DNA from: Bacteroidales bacterium UBA5219
GTDB taxonomy: Bacteria; Bacteroidota; Bacteroidia; Bacteroidales; ML635J-15
Assembly (NCBI GenBank): GCA_002412425.1
Contig: DHVB01000031.1
Span: 16,657-80,656 of the forward strand
Reading direction: 5' to 3'
Length of the DNA stretch: 64,000 nt
Shown: positions 52,254-61,191 of the stretch, one piece after another
How positions within the stretch are numbered: position 1 is the stretch's first letter
How the letters are laid out: each line of letters opens with the position of its first letter
Program-made: the position numbers and the translations under genes
The notes under the pieces: model-generated
Told to the model about the DNA's origin: nothing
Databases searched by the model: none
What the model saw: the letters and a program-made list of their open reading frames with translations, nothing else

Positions 52254-53250
52254 CAAATTTTTGAGCCAACATACTTGCTAAAACTAACTGCAAAGCATGA
52301 AATATCATTAAAGGCAATAAAATAACACCAACACCAGCAATTCCTGGGAAAAGAACTTTTGACATTACTGTTCCGTGAACTAAAGATTTTTTAGAACCAC
52401 AAAAAACAGCTGTAATATGGTCTTCTATTGAGAATCTTAAAAGTTTTCCGATAAAAGTAACAATTCCATAAATAATAAAAAATAAGGCTATCATTGCTAA
52501 TCCTAACACAATTAATTCCCAAGTTGCATATCCCGAAAACATTTTATTTGCAAATGAATCGCAAAAAGAAACATAAACAATTAAAAGAATAATGCTTTGG
52601 TCAAATATTCTAAGTTTATTGCTGTTTTTTAAGGCTATTTTTCCAAATTTTGGGTGTAAAAGCACTCCAATAGCCACAGGTAATAAAACTTGTAAAGATA
52701 GCTTTATAATAACGTTAGTAAGGTCAAAATCACCACCGCTAGTGCTTATAAAAATTCCCATCCAAACAGGAGTAATAAAAACTCCAATTATACTTGAAAG
52801 AGAAGCATTAAAAATTGCAGAAGTAATATTTCCTCTAGCAAGAGATGTCATAACAACAGACGAAGAAACGGTTGACGGTAATGCTGCTAAATAGAAAATT
52901 CCCAACCATAAAAGTTTATTTCCAAAAGAGCCAAAAATTGCCATAAACACTAAAACTACAATAGGAAAAATTATAAAAGTAGCAGTTTGCACAACAATAT
53001 GTAATTTCCAGTTCGACAAGCCTTTTTTCAGTTCTTGCGGACTTAATTTTAAGCCATAGAAGAAAAAAATTAAAGAAACACCAATATTTCCAATATCGTT
53101 TAAAGTAACTTTTCCTTCATAAACGCCAGGTTGCCACCAAAAATACGCTAGAATAATTACTCCAATAATTCCAATAACAAAAGAATCCAAGCCTGTTTTT
53201 GCTTGAATTTGCTTTATTTTTTTTGCAATATTTTTAATATTGAAACTCAT
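52234..53250 (-). CDS. SLC10A7-like bile acid:sodium symporter family transporter
   Basis: About nine to ten hydrophobic helices are spread over 338 residues. The family-typical segments are GVSLIFFFYGLKLSPQELKKGL near residue 52, ALPSTVSSSVVMTSLARGN near 123, NASLSSIIGVFITPVWMGIF near 148, LLPVAIGVLLHPKFG and FCGSKKSLVHGTVMSKVLFPG near 283. It most resembles the YfeH/SLC10A7 branch of Na+-coupled transporters; the substrate is unknown. It is convergent with the methyltransferase gene. Confidence 0.88.
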   Translation of the reverse strand: MSFNIKNIAKKIKQIQAKTGLDSFVIGIIGVIILAYFWWQPGVYEGKVTLNDIGNIGVSLIFFFYGLKLSPQELKKGLSNWKLHIVVQTATFIIFPIVVLVFMAIFGSFGNKLLWLGIFYLAALPSTVSSSVVMTSLARGNITSAIFNASLSSIIGVFITPVWMGIFISTSGGDFDLTNVIIKLSLQVLLPVAIGVLLHPKFGKIALKNSNKLRIFDQSIILLIVYVSFCDSFANKMFSGYATWELIVLGLAMIALFFIIYGIVTFIGKLLRFSIEDHITAVFCGSKKSLVHGTVMSKVLFPGIAGVGVILLPLMIFHALQLVLASMLAQKFAKRPDK

Positions 53251-53306
53251 TAAAAATAAATTTGTGCAAACTTAAATAAAAAACTGAATGTTTAGCAGGA
53301 AAATGA

Positions 53307-54068
53307 TTATTCTTTTATTAGCTCTAACTCAAGCAAATTAAGCATATCGGCATTGTTTATGCTTAAAGTTTTTCCGTCAGTAGAAATATTATCGGCTTGT
53401 TTTATTGCCTCTATAAATTGGTCTTCTAAACTGTCTGGGCAAAACATTAAAGTTGTTGTTAGTTGTGAAAATTCAATTTTTGAGTTATTATGTATTTCGT
53501 ATTCCCAATTCATTAAGTTGCAATCAACTTTAGCATAAACCTTAGAATCTTCGGCATTGAAATTCATAAACAATTCATCTTCATTACTTTCAAGTTTTTG
53601 TCCATAAATTTCTGTAATCTTCCACTTTTTATTATCAACCAAAGGGTTTCCATTTTTTGCAAGAATGTAATTATCAGCAAGTTCACCTTCGATTTCTGTG
53701 CCGTCTAAGTTTAAATATTTGATTTGATTTTCTTCAATTTTTAAAATTGTTGGGTTTTCGTTTTCAGAATCAGCACTTAGCTCTATGCTGTTTCCATTGT
53801 CTGTCCAAGTAAATTTTCCTTCAATAATATTTTCTGAATTTTCTACTTCTAAGTAATTTGTTGTCAGAACAAAACTTTCATCGTTATTGATTTTAATTTT
53901 TGTTTCAATTCCAGGACAATCAGCACAAGGAATAATTCCCCAATATGTGCCAGCCCAATCAATGGTGTTTTTTGCAGAATTTTCATCAATAAAATCTGCA
54001 TTTTTGTTATTACATGCGACTAGACTAAAAATAACGCATAATCCTATAAAAAAATTTATGGTTTTCAT
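53307..54068 (-). CDS. lipoprotein with NlpE and META domains
   Basis: A lipobox is seen (CVIFSLVACNN, lipidation Cys near residue 19). Residues ~38-140 match the NlpE N-terminal domain: WAGTYWGIIPCADCPGIETKIKINND with the CxxC pair and FTWTDNGNSIEL. Residues ~150-250 are a META/HslJ domain (NKKWKITEIYGQKL, KVDCNLMNWEYEI near the middle and TTLMFCPDSLEDQFIEAIKQADNIS). NlpE-like proteins report envelope and copper stress, and META domains are linked to novobiocin and heat tolerance. The fusion is common in Bacteroidota. Length 253 residues. Confidence 0.87.
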   Translation of the reverse strand: MKTINFFIGLCVIFSLVACNNKNADFIDENSAKNTIDWAGTYWGIIPCADCPGIETKIKINNDESFVLTTNYLEVENSENIIEGKFTWTDNGNSIELSADSENENPTILKIEENQIKYLNLDGTEIEGELADNYILAKNGNPLVDNKKWKITEIYGQKLESNEDELFMNFNAEDSKVYAKVDCNLMNWEYEIHNNSKIEFSQLTTTLMFCPDSLEDQFIEAIKQADNISTDGKTLSINNADMLNLLELELIKE

Positions 54069-54138
54069 ATCTAATATTTATGGTTAATTAACAACAAAAA
54101 ACGAGCCAAAATGTTTTATGTTTATTAACATAAAATCG

Positions 54139-55119
54139 TTAAGCATTAAGGAATAGAGCAATTTCGTCAAGATTTTGTTTCAACATGCAATCAAAATGTT
54201 TTTTTGGACATTTTTTAAATCCAATTTTTGAGCAAGGTCGGCATTTTAAGTCTTTGATTTCAAATATTTTACAATTTTCTCCTGCTTGGTAAGGATACAT
54301 TCCAAATTCTGGAATTGTATTGCCCCAAATAGAGGCTATATTTTTCTTAAAAGCTGCTGCAATGTGCATTAAACCTGTGTCGTGCGAAATTACAAAATAT
54401 GCTTGCTCAACAATAGAAGCAGATTGATTTAGATTTAGTTTGCCACATAAATTTATACAATGAGAGTTTTCTTGAGCAATTTTTTCTCCATTTTCAAAAT
54501 CTTCTTTTCCGCCAAGTAAAATAATTGGTTTATTAATTTTTGAACATAATTCAGAAATTTTATTTACTGGAAGTTTTTTTGTAAAATGTTGTCCTCCAAT
54601 GGCATAAGCAATAAATTCTGTGTTTTCAGTTTTTAAAAAATCTGAAATATTTATTTTATCGCTTTCTGGAATAAAATAATCTAAACCTTTGTTGTCATTA
54701 TCTACGTCAAACAAATAAACAGTTTTTAAATATCTGTCAACTATATGAATATCAGGGAGTTTGTTCTTTTTGAACCTAACCATTTGATATTTTTCCCAAT
54801 TTAATTTAGGAAAACTAAAGTCTAAAATTTTTAGTCGATTTTTAAAACGCCAAGTTCTTATATTGTTGTGTAAATCAATAATATAATCAAAACCTTCGTC
54901 TTTTAATTCACGAATAGTTTCTTTATAAGATTTAAGAACATGAACTTTATCGACATAAGGATTATTTTCTAAAATTGAACTGTATTGTGGTTTTGTAAGG
55001 TAGTGAATAACAGCACCATCGACTTGATTTTTTAAATTTCTTATAACAGGTGTTGTAAGTACAATATCGCCAATACTTGAAAATCTTATTATTAAAAATT
55101 TTATTTGATTTTCTTCCAT
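54139..55119 (-). CDS. glycosyltransferase family 9 (heptosyltransferase-like)
   Basis: FLIIRFSSIGDIVLTTPVIRNLKN at the start, DYIIDLHNNIRTWRFKNRL near 75, AIGGQHFTKKLPVNKISEL near 173 and VISHDTGLMHIAAAFKKNIASIWGNTIPEFGMYPY near 235-268 are the GT9 pattern; the enzymes add heptose to lipopolysaccharide core. A Cys cluster at the C-terminus (CRPCSKIGFKKCPKKHFDC) is commonly seen in this group. Length 326 residues. The stop of the upstream lipoprotein gene is one base before this start, so they are co-transcribed. Confidence 0.9.
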   Translation of the reverse strand: MEENQIKFLIIRFSSIGDIVLTTPVIRNLKNQVDGAVIHYLTKPQYSSILENNPYVDKVHVLKSYKETIRELKDEGFDYIIDLHNNIRTWRFKNRLKILDFSFPKLNWEKYQMVRFKKNKLPDIHIVDRYLKTVYLFDVDNDNKGLDYFIPESDKINISDFLKTENTEFIAYAIGGQHFTKKLPVNKISELCSKINKPIILLGGKEDFENGEKIAQENSHCINLCGKLNLNQSASIVEQAYFVISHDTGLMHIAAAFKKNIASIWGNTIPEFGMYPYQAGENCKIFEIKDLKCRPCSKIGFKKCPKKHFDCMLKQNLDEIALFLNA

Positions 55120-55120
55120 A

Positions 55121-55495
55121 TTATTCTTTTATAGGGACAAAAAACATTTCAGCATCACCATGTCGCAACGACATTACTCTTCTATTTAACACTGTAATTT
55201 TAAACATATTATTTCCAATCAATAAAAAATCAGCATCTTGGCAAAGTTCCCATTTTGTTGTTGCAATTTCGCCATTGTCGTATATTTTTACAAGCTCATT
55301 ATTTTCCTTAAAATAGAATTTTGCATTTCTAGTAATTGAGGTTTGGTTTTCGGCGTAATTTACATAAGTTTTTATTTGCCAAATATTTTTGGTTAGCAAT
55401 TTGATACTACGTTCATATTTATAGTCTTTTTCGCAAGCTGTTAGCAGTACTGCTGTTAAGCAAGTAATAAAAACAAATTTGACTATAGACTTCAT
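55121..55495 (-). CDS. small lipoprotein, lipocalin-like
   Basis: A lipobox LTAVLLTACEKD places the lipidated Cys near residue 21. The 124-residue product has a beta-rich pattern (IWQIKTYVNYAEN, AKFYFKENNELVKIYDNGE, TKWELCQDADFLLIG, NMFKITVLNRRVMSLRHG) like small lipocalin-type lipoproteins of Bacteroidota. Function unknown. It sits between the MBL hydrolase and the GT9 gene in one leftward run. Confidence 0.65.
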   Translation of the reverse strand: MKSIVKFVFITCLTAVLLTACEKDYKYERSIKLLTKNIWQIKTYVNYAENQTSITRNAKFYFKENNELVKIYDNGEIATTKWELCQDADFLLIGNNMFKITVLNRRVMSLRHGDAEMFFVPIKE

Positions 55496-55510
55496 AAATA
55501 TTTTAAAAAC

Positions 55511-56356
55511 TTATAATTTAATATCTGAAAACTTTATTGCTTCTTTTGCTCTTACTCCGCGTTCGGTTTTTTCCACATAGCAAGCCTCGCAAAAATAATC
55601 GTGCTGAAAAACTAAAAGCCAATTTTCGTCTGCAGCTTGGTTTAAAATTTCTTGTTTTTCTTCTATGCTTGTTAGCGGAAACAAATCATAAGCCGAAATC
55701 CAAGCCAATGGAATTGATGCTCTAGCTGGAATTAAATCTCCTGTAAAAAATATGGTTTTGTTATTAGTTCTTATAATTGGAAGCATAAGTCCTGGAGTGT
55801 GTCCGTAAAATAATTTTAGTTCAATTTCTGGACATAGAAAAAAATCTTTTTCAACAATAATTAAAGCATTTTCTTTTTCGATAATATCCCAATTTTCGGG
55901 CAAAAATGAAGAGCGTTCTCTATAATTTGGTTTTATTGCATTTTGAAATTGGTCTTTTGAAACATAATACTTAGCGTTTGGAAAAGCTATAATTCTTTTT
56001 CCGCTTTTTTTATCAATTATTGTATTTCCTCCGCAGTGGTCAAAATGTAGATGAGTTAATACAACATCAGTTATTTGTTCTGGTAGGTAGCCAATTTTTT
56101 TTAAATTTTCTTTTAAATTTTGGCTATAATCAGTAAAATACAAGTCATTAGTTTCTTCTTCGGGTTTTTCGCCAATGCCAGTGTCGAATAAAACCACTCT
56201 ATCACCTCTATCGACAAGTATTGAGCGACATGCAGCAGGACACATATTATTTTCGTCGCAGGGATATTTTTTTTGCCAAATAATTTTTGGAACAACGCCA
56301 AAATACGCTCCACCGTCAATTTTAAACTCTGGTGTATCTAATATAAAAATCTTCAT
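55511..56356 (-). CDS. MBL-fold metallo-hydrolase
   Basis: A metallo-beta-lactamase-fold protein of the quorum-quenching/N-acyl lactonase-like group. The zinc motif VVLTHLHFDHCGGN is near residues 108-121, later metal ligands are in FYGHTPGLMLPI near 180 and FFTGDLIP near 200, and FQHDYF supplies the last His near 254. Residues before the motif (LVDRGDRVVLFDTGIGEKP) are typical. Length 281 residues. The substrate is unknown. It begins a probable operon with the lipoprotein and GT9 genes. Confidence 0.88.
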   Translation of the reverse strand: MKIFILDTPEFKIDGGAYFGVVPKIIWQKKYPCDENNMCPAACRSILVDRGDRVVLFDTGIGEKPEEETNDLYFTDYSQNLKENLKKIGYLPEQITDVVLTHLHFDHCGGNTIIDKKSGKRIIAFPNAKYYVSKDQFQNAIKPNYRERSSFLPENWDIIEKENALIIVEKDFFLCPEIELKLFYGHTPGLMLPIIRTNNKTIFFTGDLIPARASIPLAWISAYDLFPLTSIEEKQEILNQAADENWLLVFQHDYFCEACYVEKTERGVRAKEAIKFSDIKL

Positions 56357-56489
56357 AGTTTACACTTTTTACAATATTTAAAAGTGAAAATACTTTTTCT
56401 TTTAAATAAAATAAGAAGCAAATATAATTAAAAAATTGTTTGTAGTAGCTTTTAACAGAAGTTCTTTATTTAATTACGCTAACTCGCTT

Positions 56490-56580
56490 GGATTTTCCCA
56501 CACAACCCCGCTCTCTCGGTTCAACTTTACAAACTTTACGAACTTTAAAAACTTTAAAAACTTTACAAACTTTTAACTGA
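56490..56580. repeat. GC-rich repeat plus 9-bp tandem repeat
   Basis: CCCACACAACCCCGCTCTCTCGG (56498-56520 region) resembles the GC-rich elements at 23518 and 58330. It runs directly into ACTTTACAAACTTTACGAAC-type 9-base units, the reverse strand of the AAAGTTYGT family. Confidence 0.7.
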
Positions 56581-56585
56581 TTTTT

Positions 56586-57812
56586 TTAACTGACTTCCGA
56601 GAATTTTTTCGTAATATATCTCACAGGGTACCAAGCGGCTATAAGTCCAATAATCATTACAGCAATAAATACCCAGACAAAATCCATTGCTTGCATTGCA
56701 ACAGGATAGCTATCAATTATAAACGAACCTCCAGTACCTAGTTTTATTAAACCAAATTTTATTTGAGCCCAACAAAGAACACTTCCAAACAGCATTCCAA
56801 CAATTGCACCTATAAAACTGATAAATAATCCTTGTAAGAAAAATATTTTTCTAATAGTTTTGTCTTCTGCTCCTAGGCTTTTTAAAATTTTAATATCATT
56901 TTTCTTTTCTATTATAAGCATTGTTAAAGAACCAATAATATTGAAAGATGCTATTAACAGAATGAAAATCAAAATCATAAAAATTGCCCATTTTTCCGAT
57001 TGCATTATTTTAAATGCATATTCGTGTTGCATATTTCTGTCTTGAACAATAAAATCTTCGCCAAAACTTTCTGTTAGTTTATTTAATGAAGTTTTTATGT
57101 TTTCGCCTTTTTTAATTTTAATTTCTATGGAACTTACCTCATTTTCATACTCTAAAAGTCTTCTAACTTCCGAAAGAGGTGCAATAAAATATTTAGTGTC
57201 GTACTCTTGTTGAATGGAAAAAATTCCAGCATTATAAACAATACTTTGATTTAGATTGTCTGCTGCATCTATCATGCCAGCACTAATTTTTTTTGTTCTG
57301 CTTGGAATATAAACTTTTACAGGATAAATAAAACTTACATCTAAATTCAAATTATAGGCTATTCCTTGACCCGAAACACCGCAAAAGGCATTTTGATATT
57401 CTAAAAAATAATCGCCTCTAACAATCATAGAATCTATGCCTGTTACATTTTTATAATTATCGTCAACTCCTTTTATTGTTGCAACAATTTGTTTGTCGTC
57501 GTAAGCAAACATTGCGTTTTCTTCTAAACAAAGCGAATATTCTTCGATAAAATCTAAATTTAGTTTTTCAGAAACTTTATCATCAAATTTAAAAACCTTG
57601 CCTTTTGCTGCAACAATTTTAATATCGGGGTCAAAAGAATTGTAAAGCCTTGTTAGTAAATTATCAAAGCCATTAAATACAGATAGGATAGTAATTAAAG
57701 CAGCTGTGCCAACACTAACTCCTAAAACTGAAATGAATGAAATAATATTTATTGCATTTCTAGATTTTTTAGAAATCAAGTAACGGCGAGCTATGTAAAA
57801 AGAAAATTTCAA
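56586..57812 (-). CDS. LolC/LolE/FtsX-type ABC transporter permease
   Basis: The N-terminus (FYIARRYLISKKSRNAINIISFISVLGVSVGTAALITILSVFNGFD) and the first membrane helix are those of lipoprotein-releasing permeases. A large periplasmic domain follows. Three more helices follow: WAIFMILIFILLIASFNIIGSLTM, LQGLFISFIGAIVGMLFGSVL and MDFVWVFIAVMIIGLIAAWYPVRYI at the end. IEKKNDIKILKSLGAEDKTIRKIF is the conserved cytoplasmic loop. Length 408 residues. In Bacteroidota it commonly follows rbfA, as here with a 3-base gap. No ATPase gene is adjacent. Confidence 0.9.
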   Translation of the reverse strand: MKFSFYIARRYLISKKSRNAINIISFISVLGVSVGTAALITILSVFNGFDNLLTRLYNSFDPDIKIVAAKGKVFKFDDKVSEKLNLDFIEEYSLCLEENAMFAYDDKQIVATIKGVDDNYKNVTGIDSMIVRGDYFLEYQNAFCGVSGQGIAYNLNLDVSFIYPVKVYIPSRTKKISAGMIDAADNLNQSIVYNAGIFSIQQEYDTKYFIAPLSEVRRLLEYENEVSSIEIKIKKGENIKTSLNKLTESFGEDFIVQDRNMQHEYAFKIMQSEKWAIFMILIFILLIASFNIIGSLTMLIIEKKNDIKILKSLGAEDKTIRKIFFLQGLFISFIGAIVGMLFGSVLCWAQIKFGLIKLGTGGSFIIDSYPVAMQAMDFVWVFIAVMIIGLIAAWYPVRYITKKFSEVS

Positions 57813-57815
57813 ATT

Positions 57816-58157
57816 TTACTTTTTTAATAATTGATCTATTTTTTCACTTTGGTCTAGAGAATCGTCTAAGTAAAAAACCAATTCTGGAATTTTTTTAAGA
57901 TTATTTCTAAGAGCATTGCCAAGTTCAAATCTAATAGGCGACACCTGTTTGTTTATTTCTTTAATAATAGCTTCGCCATCGTTTGAAGGAAAAATACTTA
58001 AACTAATTCGGGCAATACTTAAATCTGGTGTCATTTTAACATTTGTAACTGTTAGCAATCTGCCTGGCACTAAACCATTAAATTTATGTTGAATAATATG
58101 AGATAATTCTTTTTGTACTAAATTGCCAACCTGTAATTGTCGTTTTGATTGTTCCAT
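57816..58157 (-). CDS. rbfA: ribosome-binding factor A
   Basis: RbfA is a KH-fold 30S maturation and cold-shock factor that binds the 16S 5' end. The 113-residue protein shows RQLQVGNLVQKELSHIIQHK, LLTVTNVKMTPDLSIARISLSIFP and QVSPIRFELGNALRNNLKKIPELVFYLDDSLDQSEKIDQLL, the standard order with the C-terminal RxxPEL..DDS motif. It is the first gene of a unit with the permease. A TAACTTTG box on the minus strand (58189-58196) is a possible -7 element. Confidence 0.93.
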   Translation of the reverse strand: MEQSKRQLQVGNLVQKELSHIIQHKFNGLVPGRLLTVTNVKMTPDLSIARISLSIFPSNDGEAIIKEINKQVSPIRFELGNALRNNLKKIPELVFYLDDSLDQSEKIDQLLKK

Positions 58158-58895
58158 AGTGAATATTATTTATTAATTTTAATTATGACAAAGTTAAATT
58201 AAATTTTCAATTATCATGCAAGCGAAAAATATTAAAGCAAGAAAATTTTAGTTAAAAGTTAATAAAGTTTTTAAAGTTCGTAAAGTTAAATCCATCTGAG
58301 CAATAAACTCAACACTCAACACAATAAACACCCCGCTCGCTCGGATTTGTAATCCGAGCGAGCGTCATGGGTGTTGGGAGCGAGCAATAGTGGTGCTAGG
58401 AGCGAGCTGGTGTGGGTTTTGTAAATAGCAAATTAATTTTCATCAATTTTTCGTAATTAACTTTCATCACTTTATCAAAAGTTTTTCCGTAGGACACATC
58501 AGTTAAAAGTTTATAAAGTTCAACTGAGTTTACGAGCTCGCTGAAAGCAAAGTTCATAAAGGAAAGCCAATCATAAAACCGCTTTTAATTTTTAACTTTA
58601 AACTGAGTATGCGTTAGCTTCTTTTGTGTCCTTTTGTGTCTTTTGTGGTTTAAAACTAATCCATGCGAGTAGAGTGAGCTTGCGAACTCTGCGAAGCAAT
58701 AGACGCGTCAGCCACTTTCGACTTTCGACTTTTAACTTTTAACTGACTTGTCGGCATAGGTGCTACAACTTTGAAAATAAAATAGGAAAATTTAAAATCT
58801 TTGGAGAAATTCTAATTGCTGTGTTAATAACTAAGAAAAAAACTGCTTTGTAATATACTAATAAATTTATTACTTCGTGCAAAATTTGAAAATAG
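58158..58895. other. repeat-rich divergent intergenic region
   Basis: About 740 bases between leftward rbfA and rightward dedA with no convincing gene. It holds 9-bp AAAGTT units (58252-58290), a strong GC-rich hairpin (58334-58364), related AGCGAGC words to 58420, a block shared with 63651-63700 (58428-58476: AAATAGCAAATTAATTTTCA and on), a CTTTTGTGTC tandem near 58620, and TAACTTTTAACTG ends. A word near 58750 (GGTGCTACAAC) recurs at 63828. Confidence 0.75.
58334..58364. repeat. GC-rich perfect hairpin
   Basis: CGCTCGCTCGGATT (58334-58347) and AATCCGAGCGAGCG (58351-58364) are perfect 14-base reverse complements around TGT. Outer AACACCC/GGGTGTT segments extend it with a bulge. It stands out in AT-rich DNA and lies in a divergent gap, so a terminator role is unlikely. 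Confidence 0.88.
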
Positions 58896-59612
58896 ATGAA
58901 AACAAAGGTATTAAAATCAATTTTAATATTTGTAATTTTAGCTTGTACTGTTTCTTTAAAAGCGAATACTGTTGACAGTACAGAAAATCTTTCCTTGCTA
59001 AAAAAAGTAGAGAATTGGTATTCTGAAAATATGAATTATACAACTATTACTTTATTGATGACTGTTGAAAGTTCATTTATACCTTTTCCTTCCGAAATTA
59101 TTATTCCTCCAGCTGCTTATATTGCAAGCAATCCAGAAAGCGATTTGAATATATTTTTAGTTGTTTTATTTGGAACAATTGGTGCTTTAATAGGGGCTTA
59201 TATAAATTACTTTTTGGCTTTATGGTTGGGGCGACCTATTGTTTATAAATTTGCAGATTCTCGCTTGGGACGCTTCTTTTTACTTAGTAAGGAAAAGGTT
59301 GTAAAAGCAGAAACATATTTTAACAATCACGGAAAAACCTCTACTTTTATAGGAAGATTAATTCCCGGAATTCGTCAGTTAATTTCTATTCCAGCAGGTT
59401 TGGCAAAAATGAATTTTCTTGCTTTTAGCATATATACTTTTATTGGAGCTATGATTTGGAATATTATTTTGACAGCTTTAGGTTATTTAGCTCATGGACA
59501 AAAAGATTTAATAGATAAATACAATAAAGAATTATCAATAGCTATAGTTGTAATTGTTGTTTTAGTTATTTTATTTTTTATTATTCGTAAACTTATCAAA
59601 AGAAAAAAATGA
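58896..59612 (+). CDS. DedA/SNARE-associated family membrane protein
   Basis: An N-terminal signal-like helix is followed by the DedA (VTT) domain: TVESSFIPFPSEIIIPPAAYIAS near residues 57-79, FGTIGALIGAYINYFLALWLGRPIVYKF near 92-120, FIGRLIPGIRQLISIPAGLAKMNFLAF near 150-178 with the conserved Arg residues, and a final helix with a basic tail. DedA proteins act as lipid scramblases/flippases such as for undecaprenyl phosphate. Length 238 residues. The aroE start overlaps its end by four bases. Confidence 0.92.
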   Translation: MKTKVLKSILIFVILACTVSLKANTVDSTENLSLLKKVENWYSENMNYTTITLLMTVESSFIPFPSEIIIPPAAYIASNPESDLNIFLVVLFGTIGALIGAYINYFLALWLGRPIVYKFADSRLGRFFLLSKEKVVKAETYFNNHGKTSTFIGRLIPGIRQLISIPAGLAKMNFLAFSIYTFIGAMIWNIILTALGYLAHGQKDLIDKYNKELSIAIVVIVVLVILFFIIRKLIKRKK

Positions 59613-60358
59613 GAGAGTTTGGACTTATAGGTTATCCTTTGAAACATTCATATTCTCATATATATTTTGAGAACAAATTTAAAAATGAAAAAATTGATGA
59701 CGCAAAATATAGTTTATTTCCTATAACAGAGATTTCTAAGTTACATAATATTATAAGTACTAGAGAAAATTTATTGGGCTTAAACGTTACAACTCCTTAT
59801 AAAGAACAGATATTGCCTTATTTAAACGATATTGATAAATCCGTTTTGAATATTGGTACTGTTAATACTATAAAAATTGAAAGAAACGGAGAAGAAATAA
59901 AATTAACTGGTTATAATACTGACATTGATGGTTTGCGTAAGACTTTTGAAAAAATAGAACTTCCGCCAATAAATAAAGCATTAATTTTAGGAAGTGGTGG
60001 CTCTGGAAAAACCGTAAAATTTGTTTTAGAAGAACTTGGAATTAAATCAACTACTGTTTCACGAAATCCAAAAAACTTGTCTGTATTATCTTATAAAAAC
60101 GTTACAGAGGCAGTTATTAAGCATCACAATTTAATTATTAATGCTAGTCCGGTTGGAATGTTTCCAAATGTAGATAATTGTCCAAATATTCCTTATGAAT
60201 ATATTAAAGACACGCATATTTGCTTTGATTTAGTTTATAATCCTGAGCAAACTTTATTTTTAAAAAATTGTAAAGACAAAGGCGCAAAATGCATTAATGG
60301 CTTAACTATGCTATACGAGCAAGCAGATCGAGCTTGGAAAATTTGGAATAGAGATTAA
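59609..60358 (+). CDS. aroE: shikimate dehydrogenase
   Basis: AroE reduces 3-dehydroshikimate to shikimate with NADPH in aromatic amino acid synthesis. GLIGYPLKHSYSHIYFENKF is at the N-terminus, NVTTPYKEQILPY near residue 59 with the catalytic Lys, NTVNTI near 88, GYNTDIDGL near 104 with the catalytic Asp, then the nucleotide loop LILGSGGSGKTVKFVLEELG near 128 and NASPVGMFP near 178. Length 249 residues is at the short end, as usual in Bacteroidota. Translation is coupled to dedA. Confidence 0.94.
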   Translation: MREFGLIGYPLKHSYSHIYFENKFKNEKIDDAKYSLFPITEISKLHNIISTRENLLGLNVTTPYKEQILPYLNDIDKSVLNIGTVNTIKIERNGEEIKLTGYNTDIDGLRKTFEKIELPPINKALILGSGGSGKTVKFVLEELGIKSTTVSRNPKNLSVLSYKNVTEAVIKHHNLIINASPVGMFPNVDNCPNIPYEYIKDTHICFDLVYNPEQTLFLKNCKDKGAKCINGLTMLYEQADRAWKIWNRD

Positions 60359-60378
60359 GTTAAAAATTTGAGCTTAGT

Positions 60379-61182
60379 TTAAAACGCTACGTCAGATTCG
60401 CTTTTGTCAAAATAGCCTTTAATAATTCCGCGTTTTGAGTTTCGGATAAATAATAAAATTTCGTCTCTTTCTTTGCTAGCAGGCATTTCTGCTTCAATAT
60501 AAGCAGTAGCCTGAGAAACGTTCATTCCGCGATTATAAACTACTCTATAAATATCTTGAATAGCATTAATTTTATCGTTACAGAAATTTCTACGTCTCAA
60601 GCCAATAGAATTTACTCCTGCAAACGAAAGAGGGTATCTAGCTGCTTTAACATAAGGAGGCACATCTTTTCCTACTAGTGAATTACCAGCAAGTATTGTA
60701 TGTGCTCCAATTCTACAGAATTGATGAATTAAAGAGTTTGCAGAAATAATTGCATAATCGTCAACAATTACTTCGCCACCTAAATTTACACCATTTACTA
60801 AAATTACATTATCACCAATAAGGCAGTCGTGAGCAACATGAACATATGCCATTATCAAACAATTTGAACCAACAATAGTTCTTCCTTTTGCAGCAGTTCC
60901 TCTATTTACTGTTACAAATTCGCGTATAGTTGTTCCGTCACCTATTTCAGCGGTAGTTTCTTCGCCTCTAAATTTTAGGTCTTGAGGAATTGCTCCAATT
61001 ACAGCACCTGGAAAAATTCTACAATTTTTACCAATTCTTGAGCCTTCCATAATTGTAACATTGGAACCTATCCAAGTTCCTTCTCCAATTTCTACGTTTT
61101 TGTGAATAGTAACAAAAGGTTCTACCACAACGTTATTGGCAATTTTTGCTGCCGAATGAACAAAAGAAAGAGGTTGATTCAT
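60379..61182 (-). CDS. lpxA: UDP-N-acetylglucosamine acyltransferase
   Basis: LpxA puts the first acyl chain on UDP-GlcNAc in lipid A synthesis. Left-handed beta-helix hexapeptides run through the first two thirds (VVEPFVTIHKNVEIGEGTWIGSNVTIMEGSRIG). The catalytic His lies in AYVHVAHDCLIGD near residue 125, after FVTVNRGTAAKG. The C-terminal helices include SIGLRRRNF and DIYRVVYNRGMNV. Length 267 residues. It is 9 bases behind lpxC-fabZ, the standard Bacteroidota order. Confidence 0.96.
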   Translation of the reverse strand: MNQPLSFVHSAAKIANNVVVEPFVTIHKNVEIGEGTWIGSNVTIMEGSRIGKNCRIFPGAVIGAIPQDLKFRGEETTAEIGDGTTIREFVTVNRGTAAKGRTIVGSNCLIMAYVHVAHDCLIGDNVILVNGVNLGGEVIVDDYAIISANSLIHQFCRIGAHTILAGNSLVGKDVPPYVKAARYPLSFAGVNSIGLRRRNFCNDKINAIQDIYRVVYNRGMNVSQATAYIEAEMPASKERDEILLFIRNSKRGIIKGYFDKSESDVAF

Positions 61183-61191
61183 AATATTTTT

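Noticed and set aside
58334..58364. Rho-independent terminator
   Set aside because: The hairpin lies between two divergent genes and has no following T tract.
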